Assembly (NCBI GenBank): GCA_003491925.1
Contig: DNAU01000210.1
Span: 1 to 21,892, forward strand
Length of the DNA stretch: 21,892 nt
Reading direction: 5' to 3'
DNA from: Chloroflexota bacterium
Lineage (GTDB): Bacteria; Chloroflexota; Dormibacteria; Aeolococcales; Aeolococcaceae
The notes beneath the pieces were generated by a model. It did no database searches. It worked only from the letters and a program-made list of their open reading frames with translations, and was not told the origin of the DNA. The stretch's first letter is position 1. The number at the start of each line of letters is the position of its first letter. Both the position numbers and the translations under genes were made by a program. Below are positions 1 to 7,238 of this stretch, in pieces.

Positions 1-1
1 G

Positions 2-967
2 CGTCCGGCCGCACCCCAGCAGCTCGAGAAGCTGGGCAGGGACAACCAGATCCCGGTCGCCATGCCCGACGGGAAGAGCAAGCCCCCCGACCTCTGCAGG
101 CGCGGGCTGGAGGAGGCACACCGGCTCAATTGCGACGTCGTCATACTCGACACCGCCGGCCGCCTCCAGATCGATCAGCCGATGCTCGCGGAGCTGAAGG
201 AGATCCGCAAGCGCATCCCCATCCATGACACGGTTTTGGTGGTCGACGCCATGACCGGGCAGGAGGCGGTCAACGTCGCCCGGGAATTCGACCAGCAGGT
301 GGGGGTGGACGGCATCATCCTGACCAAGCTGGACGGGGATGCCCGAGGCGGCGCGGCCCTCTCCATGAAGGAGTCGATGGGCAAGCCGATCCTCTACACC
401 GGGGTGGGGGAGAAGGTGTCCGAGCTGGAGCCGTTCCAGCCCGAGCGGATGGCGTCGCGCATCCTCGGCATGGGCGACATCCTCACCCTGGTCGAGCGCG
501 CCGAGTCGCAGGTCGACCAGCGCACCGCGGAGGCGGCGGCGCACAAGCTCCTCGCCGGGCGCTTCACCATGAACGACTGGCTGGAGCAGATGCGCCAGCT
601 CCGCAAGATGGGGTCGCTGGAGGGGATCCTGGGGATGCTCCCCGGGGGACGCCAGATGATGAAGCAGGCGGGGGGGATGATGCCCACCGAGAAGGACATC
701 TCCCGGATGGAGGCCATCGTCCTCTCCATGACCGCCCACGAGCGGGTCCACCCCGAGGTGCTCAAGAGCTCGCGGCGGCGCCGCATCGCCGCCGGCAGCG
801 GCACCACGCTCGCCGACGTCAACAAGCTGCTCAAGGGGTTCGAGCAGATGCAATCGGTGATGAGGTCCCTGGGCGGCAAGGGCGGCAAGGGGGTGCGCGG
901 GCGGGCGCGCATGCTCCGTCAGCTCCAGGGCATGGACCCCTCTCAGCTCGGCCTGCCCGGTCGGTGA
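2..967 (+). CDS. ffh: Signal recognition particle GTPase Ffh, 3' part
   Basis: Ffh is the protein subunit of the signal recognition particle; it binds 4.5S RNA and signal peptides and docks ribosomes to FtsY at the membrane. The frame is open from the first bases (it begins RPAAPQQLEKLG, matching the region after the P-loop), so the N domain and G1 motif lie outside the window and the internal ATG at 62 is not the real start. Visible are the G3 motif DTAGR (about 149-163), the G4 motif TKLDGD (about 322-339) followed by ARGG, and a methionine-rich M domain with the SRP-RNA-binding stretch SRRRRIAAGSG. The C-terminus ends LGLPGR. It lies 60 bases upstream of rpsP, a common arrangement. Confidence 0.97.
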   Translation, partial: RPAAPQQLEKLGRDNQIPVAMPDGKSKPPDLCRRGLEEAHRLNCDVVILDTAGRLQIDQPMLAELKEIRKRIPIHDTVLVVDAMTGQEAVNVAREFDQQVGVDGIILTKLDGDARGGAALSMKESMGKPILYTGVGEKVSELEPFQPERMASRILGMGDILTLVERAESQVDQRTAEAAAHKLLAGRFTMNDWLEQMRQLRKMGSLEGILGMLPGGRQMMKQAGGMMPTEKDISRMEAIVLSMTAHERVHPEVLKSSRRRRIAAGSGTTLADVNKLLKGFEQMQSVMRSLGGKGGKGVRGRARMLRQLQGMDPSQLGLPGR

Positions 968-1027
968 TCGTTTCAATGCAGTCGATGCCCGCCGGCGCGG
1001 GCACACCAACACCGCAAAGGAGAAGTT

Positions 1028-1561
1028 TTGGTCAAGATCCGCCTGAAGAGGATGGGGACCACGAAGCGTCCCTTCTACCGCCTGGTGGTCGCCGACTCGC
1101 GGAGCCCCCGTGACGGCCGGTTCATCGAGGCCCTGGGTTTCTACGACCCGCTGCCCCAGCCGGCGGCGGTGAGGATCGACGCCGAGCGGGTGCGGGAGTG
1201 GCTGCGCCGCGGGGCCCGTCCCAGCGACAGCGCGCGCGACCTGCTGGTCGCCCAGGGCATCCTCGCCGGCAATCCGCGGCGCGAGCGGGTCACGGCGGAC
1301 GAGCCGGCCGGCGCCGCTGAGGTGGCGGCCGAGGTGGCAGCCCAGCCGGTTGTGGCCGCCGAGCCCGACGTGGCCGCGGAGCGGGTCGTGGCCGCCGAGC
1401 ACGTGGTTGACGCCGAGCTGGTCGTGGACGCCGAGCCGGTCGTGGACGCCGCCGGCCCCCACCCGGCAGCGCCCGGGGAGCCCGAGCCTGCCTCCGGGGA
1501 GCCCGACGAGGCGGCCGCGGGGCCCGCCGAGGAGACCGTCCCGGCGAGCGAGGAGGCCTAG
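1028..1561 (+). CDS. rpsP: 30S ribosomal protein S16 with long acidic C-terminal tail
   Basis: S16 is a small-subunit protein needed for 30S assembly. The N-terminal ~90 residues are canonical ([20 protein letters not shown], then [16 protein letters not shown]). A TTG start at 1028 is chosen because a strong AAGGAG Shine-Dalgarno sits at about 1018-1023 and the S16 consensus begins at the next codon. At 177 residues it is about twice the minimal S16 length. The extra ~85 residues are Ala/Val/Glu/Pro-rich and made of degenerate units such as VVAAE, VVDAE and VVDAA. Tails on S16 occur in other high-GC lineages; their role is not evident here. The stop is immediately followed by the GTG of the KH protein gene. 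Confidence 0.96.
   Translation: MVKIRLKRMGTTKRPFYRLVVADSRSPRDGRFIEALGFYDPLPQPAAVRIDAERVREWLRRGARPSDSARDLLVAQGILAGNPRRERVTADEPAGAAEVAAEVAAQPVVAAEPDVAAERVVAAEHVVDAELVVDAEPVVDAAGPHPAAPGEPEPASGEPDEAAAGPAEETVPASEEA
1321..1460 (+). repeat. Degenerate short tandem repeats coding the S16 tail
   Basis: Imperfect units of about 18-21 bases (variants of GTCGTGGACGCCGAGC and GTGGCCGCCGAGC) encode the V-V-(A/D)-A-E periodicity of the S16 C-terminal extension. Unit length stays a multiple of three, so expansion or contraction would keep the frame. Confidence 0.6.
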
Positions 1562-1807
1562 GTGGCCGACTACGCCGACCTCACCCGATTCATCATCGAG
1601 CGGATGGTCGGCGCCCCCGAGTCCGTCACCGTCCGGGCGGTGCCCAAGGGACGGACCACCATCATCGAGGTGGGGGTCGCCGAGTCCGACATGGGCAAGC
1701 TGATCGGCAAGGGCGGTCGCAACATCGACGCCGTCCGCGCCGTGGTCCGGGCCGCCGGGCTGCGTGCCCACGAGCGCGTCCAGGTGGAGCTGGCCGAGCA
1801 GCGATGA
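1562..1807 (+). CDS. khpA: KH-domain RNA-binding protein (KhpA family)
   Basis: This 81-residue single KH-domain protein belongs to the family that sits between rpsP and rimM in many Gram-positive-type genomes. KhpA, with its partner KhpB in other bacteria, binds RNA broadly and affects cell-size and division genes. The RNA-contacting GxxG loop is visible in GKLIGKGGRNIDAVR (about residues 42-56), and the whole protein is one KH fold with no extra domain. The GTG start directly abuts the rpsP stop, implying coupled translation. Family assignment is firm; the role in this organism is inferred from context. Confidence 0.93.
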   Translation: MADYADLTRFIIERMVGAPESVTVRAVPKGRTTIIEVGVAESDMGKLIGKGGRNIDAVRAVVRAAGLRAHERVQVELAEQR

Positions 1808-1838
1808 CCCGTCCCGTCTCCGGCCCGAGAGGTCTGCG

Positions 1839-2378
1839 ATGACCCCCTCCGCCAGCCGCGGTATCACCGCTGGGCGCCCAGCCCTGCTCCGGGTCGCCCG
1901 GGTGCGGCGCACCCATGGGGTGGTCGGCGAGGTGCGCGCCGAGAGCCTGGGTGGGGACGCCCACCGCTTCCGCCGCGGGGTGAGGGTGACCGTCGAGGAG
2001 ACCGGGCGCACCCTGACCCTGCGCTCCGCGCGCGGTCTTGGAGATGGGGACCTGCTGCTCGGCTTCGCGGGGATCGATTCGCCCGAGGCCGCGGCGCCCC
2101 TGCGCGGCGCCTACCTCTGCGTGGAACCGGCACGGGCGCGGCGTCTGCCCGCCGGTGAGTGGTTCGTCTGGCAGCTGGTCGGGCTCGCCGCCGTGGACAC
2201 CGAGGGGCGCTCGCTCGGCCTGGTCGCCGACGTCGAGGCCGGCACCGCCCACGACGTCCTCGTCGTGGATGGTCGCGAGGGCGAGCGCCGCTTCCCGATG
2301 GTGAGCGCCTTCGTCCGCGAGGTGGACATCCAGGGCGGTCAGGTGGTGCTCACGCCCTGGGACGAGGAGGAGGCCTGA
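1839..2378 (+). CDS. rimM: Ribosome maturation factor RimM
   Basis: RimM binds S19 and assists maturation of the 30S head and 16S rRNA processing. The 179-residue product has the N-terminal RimM beta-barrel, with the family signature [20 protein letters not shown], followed by a PRC-barrel region ([45 protein letters not shown]). An ATG at 1839 is chosen, with a purine-rich GAGAGG about 7 bases upstream; an in-frame start at 1764 would add residues unlike RimM and overlap khpA. The gap from khpA is 31 bases, and trmD follows 14 bases after the stop. Confidence 0.95.
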   Translation: MTPSASRGITAGRPALLRVARVRRTHGVVGEVRAESLGGDAHRFRRGVRVTVEETGRTLTLRSARGLGDGDLLLGFAGIDSPEAAAPLRGAYLCVEPARARRLPAGEWFVWQLVGLAAVDTEGRSLGLVADVEAGTAHDVLVVDGREGERRFPMVSAFVREVDIQGGQVVLTPWDEEEA

Positions 2379-2392
2379 GCGGCCGCATCGAG

Positions 2393-3103
2393 ATGCGCTT
2401 CGACGTCCTCACCCTCTTCCCCGGGGTCTTCCCCGGCCCCCTCGGCGTCGGGGTGGTCGGGCGCGCCCTCGAACGCGGCGATCTGGAGCTTCATCTCCAC
2501 GACCTGCGCGACTTCACCACCGGCCGTCACCGCCAGGTCGACGACATCGCCTTCGGGGGTGGCCCCGGCATGGTGTTGAAGCCCGAGCCGCTGGTGCGCG
2601 CCGTCCGCCGGCTTCGCGACGAGGTGCCGGGGACGCGGGCGATCCTGCTCTCGCCCCAGGGGAGGACATTCGACCAGGTGGTGGCGCGGGAGCTCGCCGC
2701 GGAGCGCGCGCTGCTCCTGGTCTGCGGCCGTTACCAGGGCGTCGACGAGCGCGCTCGGGCCGAGATCGGCGAGGAGCTGTCGGTCGGCGACTACGTCCTG
2801 AGCGGCGGGGAGATCGCCGCCATGGCCGTGATCGAGGCGGTCGGGCGGCTGGTGCCGGGCGTGGTCGGATCCGCCGACTCGCTGACCGACGAGACCTTCT
2901 CCGCGGCCACCGAGGGCGGCCTGGAGGCCCCCCTCTACACCCGGCCCGCCGATTTCGAGGGCGAGCTGGTGCCGGAGGTGCTCCGTGGCGGCAACCACGC
3001 CGCCATCGAGGCCTGGCGGCGCCGCAATTCCCGAGAGGCAACCCAGCGCCGGAGGCCCGACCTGCTAGGGTCGTCGGGCGCGATTTCTGGAGGTTTGCAG
3101 TGA
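2393..3103 (+). CDS. trmD: tRNA (guanine-N1)-methyltransferase TrmD
   Basis: TrmD uses S-adenosylmethionine to make m1G37 in tRNAs, preventing +1 frameshifting. It is 236 residues, a usual length. The start [13 protein letters not shown] matches the family and fixes the ATG at 2393. The trefoil-knot SAM-binding region is seen as [28 protein letters not shown] and the DSLTDETF loop; the C-terminal domain carries YTRPADFEG and [18 protein letters not shown]. The canonical YEG of the knot is YQG here, a mild change. The stop overlaps the rplS start by four bases (GTGA), so the two are translationally coupled. Confidence 0.96.
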   Translation: MRFDVLTLFPGVFPGPLGVGVVGRALERGDLELHLHDLRDFTTGRHRQVDDIAFGGGPGMVLKPEPLVRAVRRLRDEVPGTRAILLSPQGRTFDQVVARELAAERALLLVCGRYQGVDERARAEIGEELSVGDYVLSGGEIAAMAVIEAVGRLVPGVVGSADSLTDETFSAATEGGLEAPLYTRPADFEGELVPEVLRGGNHAAIEAWRRRNSREATQRRRPDLLGSSGAISGGLQ

Positions 3104-3588
3104 ATGTCGTCGAGCTCCTGGAGCGGGAGCAGGAGAAGGCAGAGGTCCCGGTGCTCCGAAGCGGGGACACGGTTCGGGTGCACGTCAAGGTCGTCGAGGG
3201 GACCCGCGAGCGCATCCAGGTGTTCGAGGGGGTGGTGATCTCCCTCCACGGCAAGACCGGCATCGGGGCCAGCTTCACGGTCCGCCGGATCGCGTCGCAC
3301 GGGGTGGGGGTGGAGCGGACCTTCCTGCTTCACTCGCCGCGCATCGACCGGATCGAGGTCCTGCGTCACGGCGAAGTCCGCCGGGCCAAGCTCTTCTACC
3401 TGCGCGAGAAGGTGGGCAAGCGGGCCCGGATCAGGGAGCGCCGCCAGCCCCTGGGTGGCGAGTCCGGAGGGGTGCGCCGGGCCCAGGCAGTCGAGGCGGA
3501 GGCGGCTGCCGAGGAGGATCTGGATTCCGGCTTCGTCGAGGCTTCCGAACCGGACGAGACAGAGGAGCTGGAGCCGGGGAACGTCTGA
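3100..3588 (+). CDS. rplS: 50S ribosomal protein L19
   Basis: L19 lies at the 30S-50S interface and contributes to intersubunit bridges. The GTG start at 3100 has a clear GGAGG about 7 bases upstream and overlaps the trmD stop. Core motifs are [42 protein letters not shown] and [19 protein letters not shown]. The core ends at about residue 115. A further ~47-residue acidic tail ([20 protein letters not shown]) extends past the usual end, paralleling the S16 tail. In many genomes rnhB follows rplS; here yraN follows instead. Confidence 0.96.
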   Translation: MNVVELLEREQEKAEVPVLRSGDTVRVHVKVVEGTRERIQVFEGVVISLHGKTGIGASFTVRRIASHGVGVERTFLLHSPRIDRIEVLRHGEVRRAKLFYLREKVGKRARIRERRQPLGGESGGVRRAQAVEAEAAAEEDLDSGFVEASEPDETEELEPGNV

Positions 3589-3637
3589 GCCACCGGCGGC
3601 CGGGCCGCGCCTCCCGCTGGTGCCGCCCCCCCGGCGG

Positions 3638-3988
3638 ATGGTCGGGCAGGCGGGGGAGTCGGCCGCGCTCGCGTGCCTGCTGGCGGGCGGGATGCGTCTG
3701 GTCGCCCGCGACTGGCGCTGCCGCCTCGGCCAGCTCGACATCGTCTGCGAGGAGGCCGGGACCCTGGTGGCCGTCGAGGTCAAGGCGCGCCGCGGCGACC
3801 GCTTCGGTCTCCCTCAGGAGGCCGTGGACCGGCGCAAGCAGGCCAGGCTTCGGATGCTCCTCGACGCCTTCCGGCTGGCCACCGGCCGTGGGGACCAGCC
3901 CTGCCGGATCGACGTCGTGGCGGTGCGATTCGACCGCGAGCTGCGGCCGCTCAGTTGCGAGCACATCCGCGATGCCGTGAGAGGGTGA
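3638..3988 (+). CDS. yraN: YraN family (UPF0102) endonuclease-like protein
   Basis: YraN proteins have a restriction-endonuclease-like fold and very often neighbour comM and dprA; their biochemical role is not settled. This 116-residue product shows the family pattern GESAALACLLAGG, GQLDIVCEEAGTLVAVEVKAR (the D...ExK catalytic-type residues) and FGLPQEAVDRRKQARL, then IDVVAVRF. The ATG at 3638 gives the usual N-terminus; an in-frame GTG at 3620 is an alternative. The stop TGA shares its A with the next gene's ATG. comM, its usual next neighbour, is displaced by about 2.9 kb. Confidence 0.88.
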   Translation: MVGQAGESAALACLLAGGMRLVARDWRCRLGQLDIVCEEAGTLVAVEVKARRGDRFGLPQEAVDRRKQARLRMLLDAFRLATGRGDQPCRIDVVAVRFDRELRPLSCEHIRDAVRG

Positions 3989-4713
3989 TGCGGCGGGTCG
4001 GCTTCTCAACACCGCATCGTCCGAGTCATGCTCCACGACCGTTGAGACACCGCATCGTCGCGCTCACCCTTCTCGCCGGTACGGCGATCCTGATCGCCGG
4101 GTGTGGAGCCGGCTCGCAGCCGGCCACCTCGACGTCCACGCCGCCGCCGTCCTCGAGGTCGACCAGCCCGTCCGTGGTGGCCGCCGCCACGCCGACGCCG
4201 AGCCCGACGCCCGGGGGCCCGACCGCAGGTCCGGGCGGCTGCCAGGTCGCCGCCTCCGCGGGCCCGCCGGCCGGGGTGACCCTGATCACCTGCTACTCGA
4301 TGACCGGTGAGGTCGTGTCGAGCGGCGGCTTCTACGACGATCTCGAGGGCAACGGCGCGGTCAGTTGCTCGGACTGGGCCAGGAGCGGGGAGCAGGTCAG
4401 CGGTGCGGCCGGCGAGGTTCTACCTGCCCCGGACCCCTCGACCGCCGGGGTGGCCGTCAACGGGCAGGAGCTGGCATTCACCTTCTACATCGGCCCCTAC
4501 ACCGGTCCCGGCTCCTACCCGTCCACCGACCTGGACGAGCTGGCGAGCCTCGGTGACACCGACTGGAACAACGTGAACGCCACCGACTTCACCGCCCATG
4601 TGAGCGCCGATGGCTCCGGGTCGCTGAGCGCCAGCCTCACCAATGAGGCTGGCAACGGTGAGACCGAGACCATCATCGAGACCTGGATCTGCGTCACCGA
4701 GCCCTCCGACTGA
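3988..4713 (+). CDS. Exported lipoprotein of unknown function, copy 1
   Basis: No known family is recognised. The 241-residue product starts with an Arg-rich n-region, a hydrophobic stretch (IVALTLLAGTAILIAGC) and a lipobox-like IAGC at about residue 39, so it is probably a membrane-anchored lipoprotein. A Pro/Ser/Thr-rich linker follows, then a globular beta-rich domain from GPGGCQVAA with paired cysteines (LITCYSM, VSCSDWA, ETWICVTE). The ATG overlaps the yraN stop by one base. The next gene is a clear paralogue: both share GPGGC, CYSM(T/S)G.V...GGF, Y(T/S)GPGSYPST and E(T/S)W(I/V)CV.EP. The conserved cysteines suggest disulphides outside the cell. Confidence 0.78.
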   Translation: MRRVGFSTPHRPSHAPRPLRHRIVALTLLAGTAILIAGCGAGSQPATSTSTPPPSSRSTSPSVVAAATPTPSPTPGGPTAGPGGCQVAASAGPPAGVTLITCYSMTGEVVSSGGFYDDLEGNGAVSCSDWARSGEQVSGAAGEVLPAPDPSTAGVAVNGQELAFTFYIGPYTGPGSYPSTDLDELASLGDTDWNNVNATDFTAHVSADGSGSLSASLTNEAGNGETETIIETWICVTEPSD

Positions 4714-4741
4714 GCTGAGGACGCCCCGCGGGCCGTGCCCG

Positions 4742-4747
4742 TATGAT
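4742..4747 (+). promoter_or_regulatory. Possible -10 box (TATGAT) for a leaderless start
   Basis: TATGAT lies 9 bases before the GTG at 4757, a spacing that would place the transcription start at or very near the start codon. No convincing -35 was seen. Inferred only from base pattern. Confidence 0.35.
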
Positions 4748-4756
4748 CGCCGCGCC

Positions 4757-5449
4757 GTGAGACGCCGACATGCCGCCGCCGCCGTGATCGTCGGGGTGCT
4801 CGCGGCGGCCGGCCTCAGCGCCTGGTTCGTGTCGTCGAACTCGCCGGCGCCGACGGCAATACCCGGTGCGAAAGTCACCCCGGGTGCGGTCTCGACCTCG
4901 CCGGCCACGCCGAGGGGCACGGCGCTGGCCAGTGGCCCGCGGCCGACCACGGGTCCGGGCGGCTGCACCATCGCGGCCCCGGCGGTGGCGCCGAGCGGGC
5001 TGACCCTGTACGTCTGCTACTCGATGAGTGGGACGGTCAGTGCGAGCGGAGGATTCATCGATGAGGACCAGGGATCGGCGGCCTTCAGCTGCGCCGGCTG
5101 GGCCGAGGACGGAGAGGGGGCTCCCGGGTCGGGCATCCCGGCGCTGCAGGCACCCGACCCGGGGGATGGTAGGGTCACCGTCGACGGCCAGGCGGTGGGC
5201 TTCGACCTTGCGATCGTTCCCTACAGCGGGCCCGGCTCCTACCCCTCGACCTCGGTCGCTCAGAGCGTGAGCCTGGGCACCACCCTGAGCTGGTCGACCA
5301 ACAGCACGTCCGCGGCCACCTTCGGCGCCGAGGTCAACCCCGACGGCTCGGGATCGGTGACCGTCACCAACCTGCACAACGACTCCAGCAACGGCACCGT
5401 CGAGGACGCCTCGGAGAGCTGGGTGTGCGTCATGGAGCCGGCCTCCTAA
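4757..5449 (+). CDS. Exported protein of unknown function, copy 2 (paralogue of the preceding gene)
   Basis: The 230-residue product starts at GTG 4757 with RRRHAAAAVIVGVLAAAGLS, a signal peptide or N-terminal membrane anchor; there is no clear lipobox cysteine, unlike its neighbour. After a Thr/Pro-rich linker comes the same domain as copy 1: GPGGCTIAA, LYVCYSMSGTVSASGGF, FSCAGWAEDGE, YSGPGSYPSTS and ESWVCVMEPAS at the C-terminus. It is 43 bases downstream of copy 1 and has its own -10-like box. The pair is a local tandem duplication that has diverged at the anchor; function unknown, probably outside the membrane. Confidence 0.75.
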   Translation: MRRRHAAAAVIVGVLAAAGLSAWFVSSNSPAPTAIPGAKVTPGAVSTSPATPRGTALASGPRPTTGPGGCTIAAPAVAPSGLTLYVCYSMSGTVSASGGFIDEDQGSAAFSCAGWAEDGEGAPGSGIPALQAPDPGDGRVTVDGQAVGFDLAIVPYSGPGSYPSTSVAQSVSLGTTLSWSTNSTSAATFGAEVNPDGSGSVTVTNLHNDSSNGTVEDASESWVCVMEPAS

Positions 5450-5884
5450 GCTGTCTGTATGTTGGACCGCCTGGTCATGTGGCTAGGCCGTCGTCGCCAC
5501 CGCGCCGAGGAGCGGCGCCGAGCCAAGGCGCTGGGCCGCGCAACGAGTAGAGCGCAGTCACCTCGAGGGCCGCGTCGAGCGGCCACCCGTCCGGGCGCTT
5601 CCGGCGCGTCGGGAAGCGCCGGAGCCGGCGTCCGCGCCCCGCTGCCTCGCCCGCCGAGTGACCTCCTGGCGGGCGCAGAGGCGCAGCCTCCGACGGAGCC
5701 AGGCGGTGGTGATCTCCACCTCCCCTCGGCGGACGCGTGAAGGGGTGATTGCACCCCGTCCTGGTAGGTACCGGACGGCACAAGAGAGAATCGCGGGCTC
5801 CCCGTCACCCACGGCGTTTCGCGCCGCGGGCGGCAGCTACGGCCGGCCTCGCACGATCCAGCCTTCCGGCGTCACAATCACACG
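5450..5884. other. 435-base stretch without a convincing gene; contains a comM-like relic
   Basis: Open frames here (for example 5459-5740 on + and several on -) give Arg/Pro/Gly-rich products without recognisable domains and look like GC-driven chance frames. The only recognisable content is a 43-base comM-like segment on the minus strand at 5534-5576. CACAAT at 5873-5878 could serve as a -10 for the following gene. Confidence 0.6.
5534..5576 (-). pseudogene. Short inverted comM (yifB)-like fragment
   Basis: Read on the minus strand this segment encodes DAALEVTALYSLRG. The local comM encodes DDALEVAALYSLRG at 16356-16398. DNA identity by eye is 36 of 43 bases without gaps, with several synonymous differences, so it looks like a remnant of a diverged ComM homologue rather than a recent copy. 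No homology is seen beyond the segment, apart from a Pro-Asp just upstream. Confidence 0.5.
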
Positions 5885-6709
5885 ATGCGGTTTGGGCTGG
5901 ATGTCGCTCAACAGCGCTTGGAATGGCCGGAGATCCTGGAGCGCGTGCGCCTCGCCGAGGACCTCGGCTTCGACGGGGTGTGGGGATTCGACCACTTCGA
6001 GCCGATGTATGGGGAGGGCCCAGGCAACTGCTTCGAGGGGATGACCACTCTTGCAGCCCTGGCCACGGCCACCACCCGGGTGCGGCTCGGGCTGCTGGTC
6101 ACGGGCGTGACCTACCGGCACCCCTCGGTGCTCGCTGCGGAGGCGATCACCATCGACCACGCCTCGAACGGCAGGCTCGAGCTCGCGCTCGGCGCTGCTT
6201 GGTTCGGCGACGAACACCACGAGCTCGGAATTCCCTTTCCACCCATCTCGGAACGAATCGATCGCCTCGAGGATACCGTCGAGATCTTCCGCCGGTTGAC
6301 CACCGGTGAGCGAGTGTCATACGTGGGCCACGCCACCTCGCTCGAGGCTGCCCAGATGCGACCGCTTCCCGTCCAGAGGCCGCATCCTCCGATCTGGATC
6401 GGGGCGTCCGGCGAGGCGCGGATGCTGCCCTTGGCCGGCCGGGTCGCTGATGTCTGGCACTGCTACGGCGATGCCAGCGTGTTGAGCCGCAAGTGGGAGA
6501 TCGTGGCCGAGGCAGCGCGGCGCGCCGGGCGTGACCCCGAGCGGATCACCCGTGCCGGCTCGGTCTCGATCAGCGGCGATCTCGGGGTCGCGGGGAGGGA
6601 GGTTGAGGCGCATCGCGACGCGGGAACCAGCTACCTGATAGCCGGCTGGCCGGAAGAGGGAGCCGGGCGGGTGGAGGCGTTCGCCCTGGCCATGTCACTG
6701 GGCGAGTGA
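5885..6709 (+). CDS. Luciferase-like (probably F420-dependent) LLM-class oxidoreductase
   Basis: The 274-residue product has the bacterial-luciferase TIM-barrel pattern: MRFGLDV at the start, EILERVRLAEDLGFDGVWGFDHF, LAALATATTRVRLGLLVTGVTYRHP and AAEAITIDHASNGRLELALGAAW, then ERIDRLEDTVEIFRRL and HPPIWIGASGEARML. The GxAWF-type phosphate-binding stretch and the HP.V.A segment point to the F420-type branch, but FMN use cannot be excluded and the substrate is unknown. The length is a little short of the usual 290-350. A CACAAT box ends 6 bases before the ATG, so the transcript may be leaderless. It is monocistronic in appearance and unrelated to comM function. Confidence 0.88.
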   Translation: MRFGLDVAQQRLEWPEILERVRLAEDLGFDGVWGFDHFEPMYGEGPGNCFEGMTTLAALATATTRVRLGLLVTGVTYRHPSVLAAEAITIDHASNGRLELALGAAWFGDEHHELGIPFPPISERIDRLEDTVEIFRRLTTGERVSYVGHATSLEAAQMRPLPVQRPHPPIWIGASGEARMLPLAGRVADVWHCYGDASVLSRKWEIVAEAARRAGRDPERITRAGSVSISGDLGVAGREVEAHRDAGTSYLIAGWPEEGAGRVEAFALAMSLGE

Positions 6710-6924
6710 GGTTCTCGACCTAGGCCTGTGCCGCCCGGAAGTGCCGCGCTCCCGGCAGCAATGCTCCTACGCCTGTAGAGAGAATCTCGGCCCACCCGGA
6801 TTCGCGGGGCCCGAACCCAGCGGCACTCAGGCGGGATGAGCCAGACCCGCGCCAGCACGACGTCCACCGGAGGCCCCAGGACGATAGGGGACTCCGTGCA
6901 ACCCTGAGAGCAGCGCCGCTCTGG

Positions 6925-6930
6925 TATCAT
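6925..6930 (+). promoter_or_regulatory. Possible -10 box (TATCAT) for comM
   Basis: TATCAT ends 10 bases before the comM ATG at 6941, allowing a leaderless or near-leaderless transcript. The 231 bases between the oxidoreductase gene and comM hold nothing else that I recognise. Confidence 0.35.
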
Positions 6931-6940
6931 ACTATTCCGT

Positions 6941-7174
6941 ATGGTCGCGACCGACATAAGTTGTGCCGTCCAGGGGCTCTCCGGCGTCCCCGTGACGGTG
7001 GAGGTGGATGTCGCCAACGGGCTGCCCAGCTTCACCATCGTGGGGCTGACCGACCGGTCCAGCCAGGAGGCGCGGGAGCGGGTGCGGGCGGCGGTCCGCA
7101 ACGCCGGCTTCGACTTCCCTGCCCGGCGGGTCACCGTCAACCTCGCGTCCGCCGAGGTCGCGAAAGGTCTATAG
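6941..7174 (+). pseudogene. comM: comM/yifB, piece 1: N-terminal ChlI-like domain, cut by insertion 1
   Basis: ComM is a hexameric AAA+ helicase (YifB / Mg-chelatase-like) that drives branch migration of incoming DNA during natural transformation. This piece starts at the normal ComM N-terminus: [49 protein letters not shown] and [12 protein letters not shown]. Homology stops after AEV (about 7159), in the middle of the family motif NLAPADxxKEGxxFDLPIAL. Four foreign codons (A-K-G-L) precede a TAG at 7172-7174. The missing continuation VPKEGTGFDL is found at 15861. As it stands the gene cannot make ComM; precise excision of both insertions would restore it. Confidence 0.95.
7149..7158. repeat. 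Left attachment core of insertion 1 (attL side)
   Basis: CCGCCGAGGT is shared exactly with 15853-15862. It marks the comM junction; the true crossover of a serine integrase would be a dinucleotide inside it, so the boundary is known only to within these bases. Confidence 0.75.
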
Positions 7175-7182
7175 GGGGGTGA

Positions 7183-7188
7183 TATGAT
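7183..7188 (+). promoter_or_regulatory. Probable -10 box (TATGAT) for the recombinase gene
   Basis: TATGAT sits 50 bases before the recombinase ATG and only about 25 bases inside the element's left end. It would be present in both the integrated and the circular form. No clear -35 was identified. Confidence 0.45.
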
Positions 7189-7238
7189 CCGCCCGCGAGG
7201 ATCGTCAAGCCCGATCACGTTCGACGGAGGGTCGCACG

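Noticed and set aside
2514..3278. Long minus-strand open frames opposite trmD/rplS and other housekeeping genes
   Set aside because: Arg/Pro/Ala-rich shadows of well-identified plus-strand genes in GC-rich DNA; no domains or ribosome-binding sites.
5459..5740. 93-residue plus-strand frame after the second exported protein
   Set aside because: Arg/Ala/Pro low-complexity product, no ribosome-binding site, and it covers the comM-like relic on the other strand.
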